Below are positions 20,960 through 33,000 of a stretch of DNA of 64,000 nt, piece after piece. The translations under genes were made by a program, and so were the position numbers. Position 1 is the stretch's first letter, and every line of letters starts with the position of its first letter. The notes beneath the pieces are model-generated. The model had not been told where the DNA came from. It ran no database searches and saw only the letters and a list, made by a program, of their open reading frames with translations. The stretch spans positions 62,001 through 126,000 of the forward strand of contig MU839831.1 in assembly GCA_030411725.1 (NCBI GenBank). The letters run 5' to 3'. This DNA is from Echria macrotheca. Its lineage: Eukaryota; Ascomycota; Sordariomycetes; Sordariales; Schizotheciaceae.

Positions 20960-23109
20960 ATGGCCATGATCGGAACCGCCGCCGCGGCCACGGCCGCCGC
21001 CACCCTCGCCGGGACGGCCTACCTCAACGCCCGTCTATCCGTCGAACACGACCTGCTCTTCTTCTCCATCTTCGCCAGCGCCGCTTTGGGTCTCGTCAAA
21101 GCCGTGCGGTCCTCCAAAGTCAACGTATTCTATCTGCTCGAAGCCAGGGCACAAGACAAGAAATCGGCCAACCGGCCCTTTGTCAAGTTCGAGGGCCGCA
21201 CCTGGACCTACGCGGCCTTCTACGACCGCGTGCTCCGCTATGGCCACCACCTGCGGACGTGCCACGGCGTGCGGCCGCGCGACGTCGTCGCCCTCGACAT
21301 GACCAACTCGGACTCGTTCGTGCTGCTCTGGTTCGCGCTGTGGAGCATCGGCGCCACGCCCGCCTTCATCAACTACAACCTCGCGGGCAAGCCACTCGCG
21401 CACTGTCTGCGGACGTCGACGGCCAGGCTGGCGCTGGTCGACCCGGCCATCGCGGAGGAGACCATCACGGACGAAATCCGGGCCGAGTTTCCGGGGATGC
21501 AGTTCGTCGTCGTGACGGACGCGCTCGAGGCCGAGATGGCAGCGACGGAGGCGGTGCGGCATCCCGACTCGGACCGGACCGTGGATCGCTACGTCGGACT
21601 GGCCATCCTCATCTACACATCCGGGACGACTGGACTACCAAAGCCGGCCATCATGAGCTGGGGCAAGATCTTTGTGGCGGCCACCATGGCCGTCAAGGGC
21701 ATGCAGCTTCGCGAGGACGACATATTCTATCTCGTATGCCGGGGGGGGGGGGGGGGGGGGGGGGGGGCGGGGGGGGGGGGGGGGGGGGGGGGGGGGCCGN
21801 NNNNNNNNNCTGTGGGGTAAAAATTTTTTGGGGGCCAACATTGGCGTTATGTGGTTGGATTTTCGGCTGTTATAAAATTTGTTATTCGTATTCCTCCCCC
21901 CCCCCCCCCCCCCCCCCCTTTTTTTTTTCTGCTACCTACACAAACACTAACAGAGAAAAAAAGTCAATGCCGCTCTACCACAGCTCAGCATCCTGCATCG
22001 GCTTCTGCGGCGCCCTCTTCGCCGGCGCCACCGCCTCGATAGGCCGCAAATTCTCCACCAAAACCTTCTGGTCCGAAATCCGCGCCCACGACGCAACCGC
22101 CTTCATGTACGTCGGCGAGACCTGCCGGTACCTAACCGTCGCCCCCTCGGAAACCGACCCCGTCACCGGCTTATCCCTCGACAGGGCACACCGCGTGCGC
22201 GTGGTCATGGGCAACGGCCTCAGACCAGACGTATGGGACCGCTTCAAGGACCGCTTCGGCATCGACACGATCTTCGAGTTCTACGCTGCGACGGAAGGCG
22301 CCATGGGCGCGTGGAACCGCTCGCGCAATTCGCTCTCCAAGGGCGCCATAGGCCGCTACGGCCTGCTCTCGCGGCTGTTTGTCGAGCACCGCTCCGCGCT
22401 GGTCGTCCTCGATCCGGCGACCGACGAGCCGTGGCGCGACCCGGTCACACAACTCTGTCGGCGTGCGCGGACCGGCGAGACGGGCGAGATGCTCGCGCGG
22501 CTGCCGCCGGAGGACATCGAGTCGCGCTTCCAGGGGTATTTTGGGAACAGCGCTGCGACGCAGTCCAAGATTCTACGGGACGTATTCGCGAAGGGAGACG
22601 CCTGGTTCCGCTCGGGCGATGTGATGCGGTGGGAGGGCACCGGCGACGGGCGGCTGTTCTTCAGCGACAGGCTGGGCGATACGTTCCGGTGGAAGAGCGA
22701 GAATGTGAGCACGGCCGAGGTCGCCGGCGCGCTGGGCACGCATCCGGCCGTGCTGGAGGCGAATGTGTATGGCGTGCTGCTGCCGAACCATGACGGGAGG
22801 GCCGGGTGCGCGGCGGTCGCGTTTGATGGCGGGGACAAGTTGATCGGGGAGCAGGTGCTGGCGAGTGTGGCGAGACATGCGCTCGCTGAGCTGCCGCGGT
22901 ATGCGGTGCCGCTGTTTCTGAGGGTCGTGAGGGATGTTGGCGTGCAGACGACGGGGACGAATAAGCAGCAGAAACATGTGTTGCGCGAGCAGGGCGTGGA
23001 TCCGGATAGGGTCGAGGGCGATCCGCTGTTCTGGCTCAAAGATGGGTGTTATGTGCCGTTTGGGCCAAAGGAGTGGAGGGACCTGCAGAGCGGGTTGGTG
23101 AAGCTGTAG
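20960..23109 (+). CDS. FAT1-like very-long-chain acyl-CoA synthetase / fatty acid transporter
   Basis: Exons 20960-21733 and 21964-23109 give 639 residues. The enzyme activates fatty acids to acyl-CoA through an acyl-AMP; FATP/FAT1 members also aid fatty acid uptake and sit in ER, peroxisome or lipid-droplet membranes. Features are an N-terminal hydrophobic segment (LLFFSIFASAALGLV), the AMP-binding motif ILIYTSGTTGLPKPA, MPLYHSSA, EFYAATEGAMG, and the late motif GDVMRWEGTGDGRLFF ... FRWKSENVSTAEV. The intron runs from donor GTATGC to acceptor AAAAG, after a CTAAC branch site, and contains the assembly gap, so its length is unknown. The coding exons themselves look intact, and the phase-0 junction reads FYLSMPLYHSSA as expected for the family. 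Confidence 0.92.
21741..21918. other. Assembly gap flanked by poly(G) and poly(C)
   Basis: Ten N at 21800-21809. To the left is poly(G) from 21741 to 21796, broken by one C at 21768. To the right, after about 85 bp of low-quality-looking sequence, is poly(C) from about 21896 to 21918 followed by a T run. It sits wholly inside the acyl-CoA synthetase intron. The homopolymers look like read artefacts running into the gap, or a genuine G/C tract that could not be assembled. Confidence 0.9.
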
Positions 23110-23313
23110 ATAGTAGAGTTATGCTGTAAGGATACTATATATAGGTGGCTGCATGTGGTGAATACATACAGCTTGTTTTAAGACGCTAATACGGTGACAT
23201 CACAATTGTCTGCAGTGCTAATGGTATCAATATGGTCTGAGGTAGCCTGGTATCAACAAGGTATTATGGTACGGGAATCCAAGCAAGCCAGCCGGTCATA
23301 TGTCAGGCGGCCG

Positions 23314-25229
23314 TCACTGACTTGGCGCATCACCACGACTGAGCGCCAACGCCCTCGCCTCCTCGGCCTTTTCCCGACTCTCCAGTGCGCCCGGCTCCGT
23401 CACATCCACACCCAGCCGCATCGCCTCGGCAACCTCAGCGGCAGGCCCAGTAAACCACCGGCGCGCCCACAGCAGCCACGACCCGATGGCACCGATCGAC
23501 AGAATACCCACGGCCACGACCGTGTAGTTGAGAGTCTCGCGCGTCACCGGATTCGCCGTCGGGAGACAGAAAACAACCGTGATGAAGCCGATCCATGTAC
23601 ACGCGGCAAGGGCAACCGGGCGCGAGAAGACTCCGAGGTTGAACGGCCCCTTCATGGCGTTGAACGAATCATGGTAGAACACGCCGATGAGAATCGGTAG
23701 GCCGTAGCTGATGTACAGACCGATCGTGGCGATCGACGTGGCCGCTGCGAAGGCCACCGACGAGCCGAGCGAGGGGAGAGCTAGGATGAACGACAGCGTT
23801 GCGGCTAGCCACACAGCTCGGATGGGCGACCGGAAGCGCGCGTCGACTTTGTGGAAGAACGGATGCTACCCATGTCAGCGAATGTCATGCCATCTCCGGA
23901 TATCACACGTACGATGCCTCCATCACGAGCAAACGCGAACATCATACGGCTGTTGCTGGTCATAGAAAACAGACCGCAGTGCCAAACGCAAACTGCCAGA
24001 GTTAGCGGCGGTCCAGTGATCAGGTAATAACATCCAACACGTACTCATAATCAGAGTGAAGAGAACCAACGCTCCGTCCTCCCCAGCAACATCCACCAGA
24101 ATCTGCAGCACCGGCTGCCCGTAAGAGCTGGCCAGGGTCGCCTCAAAGTCCTGGATCGAGAACAAGAAGGCCATCAAGACGAAAAAGCCAAACAGAGCCG
24201 AGAAGCCGACGGACGAGACCACGCCGATGGGCGCACTCCAGCTGGCCTTCTTGGTCTCCTCGCTGAGATGGGCCGAAGCATCGAAACCTGAAGCCTACGT
24301 CAGCCATCGCTCCTCTCGCAACAGCAACATGAAGAACGCACCTGTCAACGTGTATTGACTCAGCAGCGCACCGCACAGGGCCACATAAGCCGGACTCGCC
24401 CGGATACTCCACCCATCCGCACCGTCCACACCCGTCCCGTCGTTGAAGTGGCCAAAGACAAACGAGGCGGGCTGGTGGGTTGGCGCCTTGGCCAGCACGG
24501 CGATGCAGATGGCCGTGATGCCGGCGCTGTGCAGCACGATCGAGACGTTGTTGAGGTAGCGCAGGATGCGCACGCCAAACGTGTTGACGACGCCGTGCGA
24601 GATTAGGATCGCGGCGTAGATGCCGATGGTCACGCGCGGCGTCGGCACGAAGTCGGGGTTCTTGACGATGATGGCCGTCGGGACGAGGTTGGCGAGGCCG
24701 AACGAGATGCCCGTCGTGACGGCCACCTGGCCCAGTAGGTTATACCAGCCGGTAAGCCAGGCGGCAAACGGAGACCACTTCGGCGGCGCGAGCATGGCGG
24801 CCCAGAAGTACGGCCCGCCGCTCGTCGGGATAGCCGACACGATCTCGGCCATGGCCGTCGCGACGAGCATGGTGAAAAGGGAGACGAGAATCCAGCCGAC
24901 CGACATGACTACATCGATATCATGAGCGCCCACGAACCTCAAGGCGGGAATAAGTTCAACATACCGGCCGGTCCTCCCGTGTTCAGGCCATATGAGAAGA
25001 GCGTCGTGATACCCGTGATGACGCTCTATCCGAGCTTGTCAGTCGCGCGCAACACAGAACACACAGCTAGGTCACTGACAATGATGGAAAAGGAGACGCC
25101 AAAGTTGTGCGCCAACCCCCAATCGCGCTTCAGCTCCTGCTTATACCCAAACTGGGCCAGCCGGCTCTCATCCCGCTCCTCGTCGCTGTTGGAAGCACGG
25201 CGCTCGGCCGGCGGGTCTTCGAGGCCCAT
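23314..25229 (-). CDS. Amino acid / GABA-type permease (APC superfamily)
   Basis: Six exons (25229-25080, 25025-24965, 24908-24342, 24287-24045, 23992-23913, 23865-23314) encode 550 residues; every junction keeps frame. Introns are 47-56 nt with GT-AG ends, although the first donor is the weaker GTCAGT. The protein has about twelve hydrophobic helices. Family marks include the start QFGYKQELKRDWGLAHNFGV, SVITGITTLFSYGLNTGGPA, GGPYFWAAMLAP with W-x-TGWYN, YTLTGFDASAHLSEETKKAS, and SRMMFAFARDGGI. This matches the fungal GABA/choline/amino acid permease family, which imports amines or amino acids by proton symport at the plasma membrane. The substrate cannot be assigned. The ATG at 25229 is the only Met in the first exon. 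Confidence 0.93.
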
Positions 25230-26571
25230 GTCGTCAGAGCTCGAGCTCACTCAAATCGTTGCGAACCGCAGTATAGGTTAGAGCACGTATCCTGCGGCAA
25301 GCTGATGTCACCAAAGACCGGCAGTTGTCTACCGGTTCGGAGGTCGACAGCCAGAAGTCGCAGAGCAAAGATGAAGCTATCCACGAACCAAACTCGCGAG
25401 GAGATAACAAGCTCCGAGAGAAGACAAAAAAAAAAAAAAAAAGGAAGGGTCCAGGCCTTTTACTGAATCAACATGGTACACCAGAGCTTATCTGCAACAT
25501 GCACCTTGACCTCGGGGCCGCATGTCCTCCGACATGGGGTCAAGCTCTCAACGAGCCACTCAGCTCGCGCCCACCAGGTAAAACGCAGCCATTTCAGGGA
25601 AAAGGATCCCCAATTCCTGGTGCTAAGATGGAGTGTGTGACCGGCCGAGCGGGGCCCGACAGATGCACGCAAGCATCACGGCGGAACGCCCAGCACTGCG
25701 ATGGCTGGGAGGGAGCTGTCAATCTGCGGAACCGTGCCGAGCTCGGTCAACCGCTTGTCAAGCCGGCTTGTCAACGAACGGATCGGCCGAAGCTTATCAT
25801 TCCCACCAAGGGCCCGCTCGATATGGAAGGTCTGGCCGAGGGAGGTATCACGGCTCTGAATGAGAAAAGTTGACAATGGCGCCGAGATAGGCCTGCTGGC
25901 TGGTTGGCTGCTTCGTGGATTCCAGCGTCCTAGGAACAGCAGCACTGCTTCCAGCCTCGATTCTCGAACGATGACATCGAGGGCGTGGTAACGCGTGTGG
26001 GGGTTTGCCGAGGTCGCATCCAAAGCTATCCAAGCTAGGTTCGCTGTGCGGGGCCGTGCGACAAGATGTTGAGGCGGCGTGGTTCAGTGCATGCAGAAAG
26101 AAAAGATAAGATGAAGCTCCCCAGCTGCAAGAGCTGTCAGCTTCGATGTCTTCGTGCGTATATTTTCGCCTGGCTTGGTGAGGCGTTTGCATGTCCTGGC
26201 GTGCCCGCCGAGACCCGACCGTTTTCTTGTCTTTGCTTGATCACGATAAGGCGTGTGCGGCGCCGCCATCTCGATTGCGGCCGATTGCGCAACAGTGGAG
26301 ACCTCCCAACGGAGCGGGGGTCTCGGCACCTGCTCGGCTTCTGTCCTCCGCAACGGATTTCCAGCCACATCAGAACCGAAGCAGAGCCGATGTCCTCTGG
26401 CAGGTTGGGGAAGAACAACCAGTGGTTTCGGTCGGAAAACAGTCATCCATTCATTAGAAAATCTATAGTGCCCGTCTAGCCCCATGCTCAATTTCGGTCT
26501 AACGGTAGCAGAAACAGGGGGTATAGCTAGAGTGACCGGTCGAACTCAACTAGAGTGATACCAGACCACAC
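25230..26571. other. Intergenic region, no gene seen
   Basis: A 1.3-kb stretch between the permease 5' end and the RPA43 3' end. It contains a 17-A tract at 25426-25442. Open frames of up to about 180 codons on both strands show no motif and no splice partners. Confidence 0.5.
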
Positions 26572-28134
26572 CTAATCATCCGGGGTGCCCGGCCGGCTTC
26601 CCTTGTACAACACCGTTCGCTGCCCGCTGTCCTCCTCTGGCTCCTCCTTGCCCAGCTTCGTCATGCTGAATTCCGGCACCCGACGGGACATGTGCCGGGG
26701 GAGACCATTCCAATCCTTGTTCCGCCGCCGTCTTTCCTCGGCCGCCCGCTCCCTCTGAACCAACAGCCGCTCAGCCTCATCGTCGAGGAATGTGCCCTCA
26801 ATACTGAGATAGCCGTAATCGCCCGCGAGGCCGACATCAAAACTCTTGATGCGGAACCGGAGCTTCCCGCGCACCTTCTTCCCCTCCTCGTTGACCCAGT
26901 ACCCTGTGGTATGCATCTGCTCGACCACCTGTAGCTCCTCGCCGTCAAGTATGTCTTCCTCGTCGCCGTTCCCATCGGCTTCCAAGTCGGGCGACGGAAG
27001 GGAGTCAGAACCGTTCGCTCTGTCCGATTTCTTGGCGAGCTCGACCCATTTCCACCCCTTTGGAAGGCGCTTCGATTCAATGCTCACGTTGAACTTGTTC
27101 CAGCAGACAACACCAATGTGTCCTTCGTTCTGCAGCTGTATAACGCCCTCCATCCATTTGCCACGCGCCGGGATAAACAGCTGGGCATCAAACGTGAGCC
27201 AGGCAAAGTTGGCTGCGTACTCGTCAACCGTCCGAAGAAGCGCGGGCGTCTTGTCTGTCGGTGGGTTGGTTAAGCTGGGCTTGACGGGTCGGTCCGAAAG
27301 GTTGAGATTGGAGTAGCCAAGCAGGACGCCGTGCAGTGTCGGGGAGAAATGGTTGATGAGAGGATCGAGATGCTGCAGCGCGATATTTGTCAAGGGCTTG
27401 TCGAACCCGGCGGGGAGGAAGGGCACGTAGAGCGACACAGTCTGTGTGAAGATTGGAAACTCGACGTCGTCCTGGGTCTCTGTTGACACCTCCCCTGCGC
27501 CGGCCTGCAAAGCGTCCAGCGCGATGTTGTCTTGGTCTTCCAAGGCATCCCGGCTCGCAGGGCGGCCTTTCCTGTCCTTGTTGCTCTTGCTCTTCTCTCC
27601 GTTGTCGACCGAACTTTCGTCGTCAATTACGATGGGCTCTTCGGATCTGTGCTTCTTGGATTTCTTTTCCTTGTTCTTGCGCTTGGTCGTCGAGTCGTCG
27701 ACCAAAGACTGATCGGCATTATCGATATCCATCGCATCCTCCTCGGCCTGTCGCTCCTTGTTCTTCTTTGACTTCTTGCGGGAGCTTGAGTCTTCCTCGA
27801 CTTCTACATCTCCTCGATGCGACTTGTCCTTCTTCGACTTCTTGGAACGCCCGGCCGAAGGGCTGTCATCTTGTTCGATCTCCGTCTGCCTTTCCCGCTG
27901 CTCGGTTGCGTCGGCGTTGTGGTGGACATCTAATTGAGAATCGCCCTTATCTCTCTTCTCGCTCTTCGATTTCTTGGTCTTCCGGGGGGTCTCTTCGACA
28001 GGAGGCTCATCTTCTTCCCTGGCGCGCTTTTTCTTCTTGTGCTCCGACTTGTCGCGCTTGGATTTTTTGTGTGGGACGTCGCCGCTGGAAACAACTCCCA
28101 CTGACGAGCTGGTGTAAACTGCTGTTGAAGACAT
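26572..28134 (-). CDS. rpa43: RNA polymerase I subunit RPA43
   Basis: This intronless gene encodes 520 residues. The C-terminal two thirds matches the RPA43/RPB7-like subunit of RNA polymerase I, which forms the stalk and contacts initiation factors in the nucleolus. After FPIFTQTVSLYVPFLPAGF comes the N-terminal RPB7-like fold (HLDPLINHFSPTLHGVLLGY), then the OB-fold part (LFIPARGKWMEGVIQLQNEG, HIGVVCWNKFNVSIE, WVNEEGKKVRGKLRFRI). The N-terminal 230 residues are a Lys/Glu/Asp-rich extension with repeated KKSKKDK-like blocks, likely nucleolar localisation signals. This makes the protein longer than the yeast subunit. I chose the ATG at 28134 because upstream in-frame sequence is promoter-like and unlike the family. 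Confidence 0.9.
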   Translation of the reverse strand: MSSTAVYTSSSVGVVSSGDVPHKKSKRDKSEHKKKKRAREEDEPPVEETPRKTKKSKSEKRDKGDSQLDVHHNADATEQRERQTEIEQDDSPSAGRSKKSKKDKSHRGDVEVEEDSSSRKKSKKNKERQAEEDAMDIDNADQSLVDDSTTKRKNKEKKSKKHRSEEPIVIDDESSVDNGEKSKSNKDRKGRPASRDALEDQDNIALDALQAGAGEVSTETQDDVEFPIFTQTVSLYVPFLPAGFDKPLTNIALQHLDPLINHFSPTLHGVLLGYSNLNLSDRPVKPSLTNPPTDKTPALLRTVDEYAANFAWLTFDAQLFIPARGKWMEGVIQLQNEGHIGVVCWNKFNVSIESKRLPKGWKWVELAKKSDRANGSDSLPSPDLEADGNGDEEDILDGEELQVVEQMHTTGYWVNEEGKKVRGKLRFRIKSFDVGLAGDYGYLSIEGTFLDDEAERLLVQRERAAEERRRRNKDWNGLPRHMSRRVPEFSMTKLGKEEPEEDSGQRTVLYKGSRPGTPDD

Positions 28135-28929
28135 GGTGGTAAGAAACAGCCTTGTGCGAGCAATTCGCAGTTTGGCGATAAAGTTGCGGAAAATTGGTCG
28201 AAGCTCGAGAAAAAAATTATTGCAAGTGCCTGCCGGGAGGCAGGTGTGGGGTTCATGAGTTGGCCAATGAGAGGTCGCCGCCGAAGATGTTCGGGCGCAG
28301 CCGCCGCGTGCCCCGCCAGACACGGTGGGGCAGCTGTGAAGGCTTCAACATTCACCAAAGCCTTCATGCTCTCTGGTTCCAGCCGTGATGGGTCTCTTTG
28401 TGTTTATCCTTGGTTTATCCCGTAGGGTATGAGACCCGATATCCTACAATTAGGGTACATCCTATGATCTCTACAAGCCAATTGGCATTGCAACCCGATC
28501 TGTTGCACACCGCAATTTAGCAGGACCACTGCAGTTGCTATCGTCGCGGTGGGATGGGGTTTGCTTCTGGCCATCAAACCGAGCGAAAAGTCCAACCAAT
28601 CTGGACTCGTCAAGAGAAGTGGTCCTGGGCAGATGGACAATGGGTATTGTTCCCACTGTATTCCGTAGAGACGACAGCATCGGCGGGTCGGGGGCCTTCG
28701 GCACGAAGTGAGGGGCAGTCTCCATCTGCGCCCTCCGAAGAGCATCCAAACTCCGCGTCTGGCCGCCGCTGTCGCTACCTTCCGGCTTCATGACGTGCTT
28801 TTGCAGTCCACAAAGTATAAGCGGTTCTGTGCTACTGAAGCACCATCTCATCAATTGAGTTGAGTTGTTGGTATTGCTATCTCGCCCTATACTCCGTTCC
28901 TTGAAGAAAACACACCTTGCTTAGACTTC
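28135..28929. other. Divergent promoter region of RPA43 and the NmrA-like gene
   Basis: No gene is seen. It lies between two divergent starts and should contain both promoters. Confidence 0.5.
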
Positions 28930-29953
28930 ATGGCTTCCTTCGCCCCCTCTCATATCCTCATTTTCGGCGGTACCGGGACGATTGGCAAGTACATCACGGC
29001 TTCCGTCCTCCGCGCCAAGCCCGCTTTCAACAAAGTCACCCTCTTCACCTCTGCCAACACCGTTGCCACAAAGTCGGAGTTGCTTGACAAATGGAAGGGA
29101 GAGGGGCTCTCCGTCATCGTCGGCAACATCGAGTCCGAATCAGATGTCACTGCGGCCTACAAGGGCGTTGACACGGTCATCTCGGCCGTGGGCCGCGGCG
29201 CCCTGCACACCCAATTCGCCCTCCTGCGCTTGGCCGAGGCTTCTGACAGCGTCAAGTGGTTTCTGCCATCTGAGTACGGCACCGACATCGAGCACAATAC
29301 CGATAAGAGCCCGCACGAGAAGCCGCACCAGTTCAAGCTGCAAGTCCGCAAACAGGTTCGGGAGAATATCAAGAAGCTCGCTGTCACTTATGTCGTGACC
29401 GGCCCGTACTTCGACATGTGGGTCAATACCATGCCGGGAATCGAGAAGGCCGGTGGCTTCGTGCCGGATAAGAAGGAGGCCTATGTTATCGATGAGGGTG
29501 AGGGCAAGGTTGGATTCTGCACCATGTGGGAGTGAGTAGTGCCCTTCGTACATGCATAAGGTCCGCGTCGAATACTAATGAGGTGGTAGTGTTGGCAAAT
29601 TCGTTGTGGCTACGCTTCGACATCCTGAGGTCTCTCTCAACAAGGCTCTGAAGGTCCAATCCTTCATTGTGACGCCAAACGAAGTTGTGGCCGAGTATGA
29701 AAGGCAGACTGGGTCCAAGTTCCACGTCACAAAGACACCTCTGGACGAGATCCGGAAGCTCGAGGCAGAGGCGTGGGAGCAAGGCCATCCGGCGGCGACC
29801 GGTTACACCCTCAGGAGGATATGGGCTGAGGGCGGAACATTGTATGAGAAGAACGACAACGAACTCCTGGGTCTGGGGCCGGCCGAGCTGGACTCCTTGG
29901 AGGTTGCGGTGAAGAAGGCGCTCGCTGGCGGGTACAAAAAGGACACCTTCTAG
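28930..29953 (+). CDS. NmrA-like / isoflavone-reductase-like oxidoreductase
   Basis: Exons 28930-29531 and 29590-29953, separated by a 58-nt GTGAGT...GTAG intron with a CTAAT branch-like site, give 321 residues. The N-terminus has the dinucleotide-binding motif ILIFGGTGTIGKYI of the NmrA/atypical short-chain dehydrogenase family. FLPSEYGTDIEHN and the KLQVRKQVRENIK helix match the isoflavone-reductase-like branch, in which a Lys in this region acts in catalysis. The protein is likely a cytosolic NAD(P)H-dependent reductase or redox sensor. The substrate is unknown and no biosynthetic partner gene is next to it. Confidence 0.88.
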
Positions 29954-30063
29954 ATTTTGACGTCAGAACAGACCCAAAAGACCGCATTCGACGTACTTAC
30001 CTTTATCCCTTTGCCTGAGCTGTTCACTTCTCCTTCTCCAAGCCACACGTAACACCCGGGGTA

Positions 30064-33000
30064 CTAATCTTCAAATTGCCGAGGCGGCTTGCTCATGAAT
30101 CCTCGTGTGGTGGCAACGGTATTGAGCTCCAGTGCCTTCTCATATTCCAGCTCCTGCACCGCTGCCGCCCGTGTCTGGACCTCCTTCAAGTAGGATACTA
30201 GCCCCGGTATCTGAAACAAGGCCGCAAGCTTCGGGTTCTGGGGGTCATAATCAAGCCGAATCTTGTCGAGAGCTGTCACGACGCCTTTCAAGTCCTTTGG
30301 CTTGACTGGACGGAGCCATCTAGGCTCCATCCCCCAGGTGACGCTGAACGCAATGATTTTGACCTGACGAGCGATGTTCAGTTCCCGGAGACGGTCCTGG
30401 AGTGGTAACGTGGCCGAGCGATCACCCAAACCATCAGAGCGCCGGGCCAGCGCACCAAGGAACAGCTCCAGGAGCGATGCTATGTCCATCTCCAGTGCAA
30501 TCCAGCTCTTGATCTTTCGCGTGTCAAGGCTCATGGGCGGTGATACGCCTTCAATGTCAAGAAGCCACTTGGACGGCTCCTGGAGATCTTCCAACCTGAA
30601 GATCACGCAAACCCTTTCTCCAAACGGTGCCGCATCCAGATAGCGCCAAAGCACCGATGGGATCCGTGGCAACATTTCAGGCCACGGCACCTTGGTAGAG
30701 AGAATGGCGAGGAGGACGGTGAGATTTGCGGCGGCCACGTGGTTTCCATTGGTGGACTCGAGGGCTAACATGGCCTTCTCCTCCAGAATTTCGGAAACGA
30801 TTTGAGATTTTCCCTCGTAATTGTGAAATGTGAGGGGACTAGTGTGTTCTTCCGACAAGGCTGCGACCAATAGGTATGTTTTGTACATCCTATCGAGCGT
30901 CCTGCCGCCATATCCAGGCACCGAGCCCTTGAAAAGTGCCGAGATGTACTTGTGCAGACCGAGTCCGGCAGCAAGCCCAGCGAAATCGAGGGTCCGAAAG
31001 TTGGCATGAACTCTGCTTTGCCAGCTTCCGCTATCCCAGATGCTCTTGCAACGAAGCATGAGACGCATACCCAGTTCTTCCGGAACATCACCCCGCTCCC
31101 ACATGCTGTGGAGAGGCTCCATGACCTGCCCAGGGGTTTCCACGGCAATCCCCGGTCCGTAGTGTTTGGTTATTCGGAGGAACAGTTGGGAAAGGCAGGC
31201 TTCCCAGAGTCTAGCTTGACGGGACTCGGTCGACGTGTGGTCATACCCGAGGATGCGCTTTCCTTCAGGGTCATTATCGAAAAATTCGTACGCCGACCGA
31301 TGGACGAAGTGAATGGTTTGTCGGGTTGGATGGATCTCCAACAGACCGGCCGTACGGAGTGTCAAGCGCCTCGCGGTCTCTTGACAGGCCGCATCGAGCT
31401 CATCAACGGACATGGCCTTGGGATTTTGGAGAATGGCATCCGCCTTGGAGGGATCTTCAGCGAGCATCAGGTGGGCGACGGTGATGTCCGGGTCGTATGG
31501 GTTCATACTCGACCATTCGCGCACCAGGTTGAAGTACCGCGCAGCCTCTTCGCGGTAGACACTCTTGTCTTCGTTTAGTCGGGACCACATATCCTGGTAG
31601 AGGAGATAGAGACTCTCGGGCATCTTTTCCAATCGCATTTGAAGTTCCGCGATCGTCTCGCCTTGAGCGAGACCCCTTGTTAGGCTTTTGATGGCGAGCG
31701 CGGTCCACAGAAAGACACCGTTGGCTTTGCCGCAAAGAGTCTCGATGAGCTCCCGACAAACGGCTTCGTCAGGCGTGTCGTAATACGGTTGTAAGAAGAG
31801 GTTCTCGGCGTATTTCTTCATGTCGAAGCGGGTGAGATCTTGGAGCTGTAGTGCCGGCATCTTGGCCAGTTGCCGTTTGAAGACGGAGTCAGGACGGCTC
31901 GCGACGCAAATCTTCACTTTGTCGATCGTGTTCAGTTTCCAAACGACATTTAGCAATTTGGTGGGGGTGTCAACCGTATCGTTTCCCGATGATCCGATCT
32001 CGTCCAACCCGTCTACAAACACGAACACGGGCTGCTGGCTTGCCGATAGACATGTGATGAGAACTTGGTTCAGTTCTTCCACTGGCCAATCTCCGTGCAT
32101 GTCTTTGGACGAGAGCCGAGGGAAGGATCTGAGGATCTCGTCAATGGCTTGCTCGTCCTGCTCCAGGAACTGGTAAAGCAGCGACAAGAGCAGTCCTCGA
32201 ATGCTTCGTTGGGTGCGAGTTCCAGATGCCCATATAAAGTGTGACAAGACAATAGGCGGTCGACGATTTCTGCCAGGCTTTGGTAGCCAGTGCTCAGGTT
32301 GTTTTACCAAAAATCGCATCAGTGTGCTTTTTCCTGACCCTGCCTTGCCTTGGATCCAGTAAATCGTCCGGCTTGGGGATTTGAGCCAGCAAGGAAAGCA
32401 CTTCCAGGACTTCCATGAAACCTCAACGAGGCCGGTGCCGTCCGAGCAGTCTGGATGACCATGTGATCTTTCTAACCGATTCGAACCGTTTGGTGTTTCT
32501 TCGAACTCCTTGACCCAGGGATGAATGCCCTCGACGACCCAGCGGAAAGTACCTTCCAGCTGCTGATCGATCATGTTGACGCGGTCATTCATTGTCTCGT
32601 ATTTAAGACTTCGTAGCAGCTTCTCCCGTTTCTGCCATATCGGTGGGCCAGCAGCCATCATCTCAAGCAGATGGGCGACATCGTCTCGGGTCTTCGTCGA
32701 CTCTGATGAGAGCGCGCTAACAATAAGTTGCTGAGACTTGAGAGTCTCTGACCTGACAACTTGGGTTGTTCCGTCTATCAGTTGCTCTAGTCTTGTTTGC
32801 CCCTGAGAGAATCTGCTGATGAAATTCTGCAGGGAAGCGTCTAGGCTGCTGAACGCTGCTTGCTGTTGGATGGCAGCGGCAGTATTCTGATTGCTGTCGA
32901 CCAGAGGTACATGTCAGTGCTCGATCGCCTCCTTCACATACACTTGATCTCGCAAGATAGGTACGGATGAGAGGCATACCAGATGCGGACAAGAATTCCA

